From the NCBI GenBank assembly GCA_021292165.1, contig CM037879.1:22613817-22677816 (forward strand): a stretch of 64,000 nt of DNA, given 5' to 3'. The position numbers and the translations under genes were made by a program. Positions within the stretch are counted from its first letter, which is position 1, and each line of letters starts with the position of its first letter. Below the pieces are notes generated by a model. The model was not told where the DNA came from, made no database searches, and was given only the letters and a program-made list of their open reading frames with translations. Source of the DNA: Shinisaurus crocodilurus (Eukaryota > Chordata > Lepidosauria > Squamata > Shinisauridae). Of the stretch, positions 57,701-61,181 are shown in pieces.

Positions 57701-60700
57701 GTAGATCTCCCTCTTCATAGTGGCAGAGGAAAAGTCTGTTGGCATTGCTCCTCCACTGTCAGTGCTCTGGTGGCAGAAGGTCAAAAGACGGGGGACATTC
57801 CAGGGGCGGGTGGGGAACCACCAGATCCAAAACCATCCCATTCCCCCGACGCACCCCACTGGGGGAAGAAGTGGGTCCAACTGGAAGGAAAGTCTAAAGC
57901 AGCCTTCCCCAACCTTTCACCCTCCAGATGTGTTGGACTGCAACTGATCATTCCCAGCCAGCATGGCTGATGGCTCATTGGGAATTATGGGAGCTGCAGT
58001 CCCAACACATCTGGAGGGTACCAGGTTGGAGAAGGATGGAGTAAAAGGAAAGTGGGGGCAATCAACTGAAAAGGGGGAGAGGAAAAATGCAGCTCCCCTT
58101 CTGCCCTGCTGGCTCACACCTGAGAGGGCATAGGAAGTGGCAGTTCATCTGCCATGAAATCTCTCTCCCCCACCCCTGTTGATACGGTTGTGTTCTGTGT
58201 GTGTGTGTGTGTGTCTAGTAAACCTCTTTGAGAGCCAACTTGGCCTAGCACTGCAGAATTATGGAAATAAATACCAAGAATGTGTGGCTGTGGGAAAATA
58301 CTATGGGAGCCCCTGCATGCCCCTAGAATCTGCTCTAGAGGATCACCCAACCCTCCAGAGAAGACTTTGAAGGGGTGGGGCGGGGCTGCAGGGAAAAGGG
58401 AAATCACCCCCACCCACCCACCCCCACACACTCTGGTCCACTGACAGAAACTGTTCTGTCGATGGGAAGGGGTTAATTGGATACCACCCATTTTTGCAAA
58501 GGATATGTAGCATTGCGCATCCTTCCTGCAGTTCAGGATATTCATATTAGGTCTGGTTTATATATTAGCAAAGTCTAAACAATGTGGATTGAAAATAAAA
58601 ACAAACCTTCTCCTCTGTTAGCCTGCAGTAGTTTCAAGGCCATGTGTGGGCGTGATCAGTCTGATCACGCACACGTGGCTTTGAAACTACTGCAGGCAGG
58701 CTAACGGAGGAGGAGGATATGGTTTTTATTTTCAGCCTGCACTGGTATTGCACAGCCTCCAGGTGGAGGCCTCTTTAGATCACCCCAAGAGCCCTAGGGG
58801 CAGTCCTACCGCTCGGCAAAGTGAAGACAGGGCACCATATTTTGTGGCACTTAGAAATGGCCCTATGTAGCTTATTAATTTTATCTCCCATCTACGGAGC
58901 TATAATTTGGCTTTTCTGCTTCTGCTGCCCAAATGTCTTGGGCTGTCTTGGACATGCCTTCTCTTACTGTGCGTGTGCTCAGCTGCTTCTGTGCCAGTGG
59001 GCTGAATGATTTCTACATCTGCACAGCAGGGCTTTCCTTACAGCTGTTTGGACTAGATTTCTGAAAATTTCCCCATTTCTGTTCTCCTCCCCCGTCCCCC
59101 TAATTAATAATTGCATGCGGTCTTGTGCATCTTATACATCATGCAATTTGTTTGTTATTCTCCTCTGTAGGGACTTAAAACTGGAAGCTTATCTCGATTA
59201 TTACTACAGAGACTATCCAGTGCTTGTAAAAACTTCCAGGCAAGCTTGCATAATTGATCCAGGTAAGTTTCAAGAGAATAGCTTGAATTCTTTGGGAGAA
59301 TATCATTCATTCACAGTATTAACCACATCTATAAATATGATTGAAACCATGTTGCCAGGTTCTGACCATGGCATTACTGCTGTAATACAATCCTAAATCT
59401 TTTTAGCTTTCTTCATGAGCTTGGTTGTGTAGTGCACTGCATTCTGGCAACATAGTTTTTTAAAACAAAAACGGCTGAGTTGGAAAACAAATCATTAATG
59501 GTTGATGTCATTATAGCTCCTTATTGAATACAGCATCTCACTTTTATGAGTGGTACTAAACACTGTGCTTTATATTTCTTCCACTGTGCATTACTGTATA
59601 TTTCTTGCAACTGTGTGACTCATGTATTATACTTATTAATTTCTTTTTCTGTACGTAATATTTGCAGTTGCTCTCTGCTGCCCTCGGAACCCTTTTTCGC
59701 ACACACGTATTTTTGGAAACTGAAGGCAGCATTGAGAGGTTTTTTGAGGTACACAGTTCTGCTTTCTTGGAAAATATGGCAGACAGTTCTGCCCACCTAA
59801 GCTCTGGCCATAATAAGCGATCTACTCACCGCAGACAATATGAACAGTCGTACTGTGAATAGGTGGCCACCTTACCTAACCATCCATGTATTGTGTGAAC
59901 CAATGGTACATGGGCATAGCTCATAGATTCCCATGGAAACAGCAGCAGGGGGGAAATGGTACTGCTGCAGTCACGGAAATTTCCGCTGGCCGTGTCTGTG
60001 AACCACCCAGTTCATACTTGGGTTTTTTCATGCATTCAAAGGCGTGGGCGTGGCCAAAGGCAGCTGGAGGCTGCTTGTGTGTAGGAAGGGCCCATAGTGG
60101 CCAGATCACATTGATTCTAGTCTCCGTTTTTACAAGTGGTAGAACAGTTTCCATATTTTAAAAATGGGTTATTTTTGAAATGGGTTTGGGTGACTCACGT
60201 AGCTCATTTATTTCGTATGATTCAGCCCAAACAGGTTTCATGCACCACCCTCCCTTTTTTTCGGCTGAGCCTCCAAGCATCTTTCAGTGGCTGAGTTCCT
60301 GCTTGAAGGGCGAAAGTGTGCCACCCTACCCTTACTTGCCCGGAATCTGTGAAAGAAGCAAGCTAGTAGTGCTGGTATGTAACTATGACACCTGCAGAAG
60401 AGACTCAGTTCTGCAAATAGGCATCTGCAGCACTTAGGGCGCAATCCGGTCGAGATGCCCGTAACCGTCCGAACTTGGAGGGTTACGGGCATCCTGTGCA
60501 GAACAGGAGGAGTGCAGAGGCAAAGATCACCTCTGCACCTCTGCACTCCTCCCACCGTGCAAAACACTTAGGCAGCCGATTTCTAAGTGTTGCGCCTGAG
60601 ACCATGAGGGAAGAAGTCTGAGGTGCCACCAGGACAGATATTTACTGTGGGACAGATGCTCTGGAAAAGTGTTTTGCACTAGTTTCAGAACTGATGTAAA

Positions 60701-61149
60701 ACAGAACCCTTAACATCAGGAGTGTCAAATCATAAAGTCCAGGTGGATCATCAGGTCGTATGTATGTATGTATTTATTTATTATTATGTTTAGGCTGCCT
60801 TAAAGGGTAAAACCTCCTTAGTGTAGCACCTGAATTGTGGGACCGTTCTCAGAACTAGGAAGTTGGTCCTCTTTATAGGGCAACAGGACTGGCTCACCAG
60901 TGGCGGCGGCTGCTGCATGCTACAGCATATGCTTTATATGCAGACCGTCCCAGGTTCCATCCCTGGCATCTCCAGCTAAAAAGTCTGAAGTAGCAGGGCT
61001 GGAAAATATCTTTGCCTGAAATTTGGAGACCCACTACCTGTAGACAATACTGGCCTAGATGGACCAGTAGTCTAGCACGATGTAAGGCAGCTTTATATGT
61101 TCCTACAAATTTGGCTTCAGTCCTTGGCTTATATAGTCTGAACGTAAAG

Positions 61150-61181
<32 letters not shown>

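Noticed and set aside
59668..59862. Possible extra ANAPC1 exon in intron 20
   Set aside because: It has an acceptor-like start and an open frame, but exons 20 and 21 already join in phase and match human APC1 without it.
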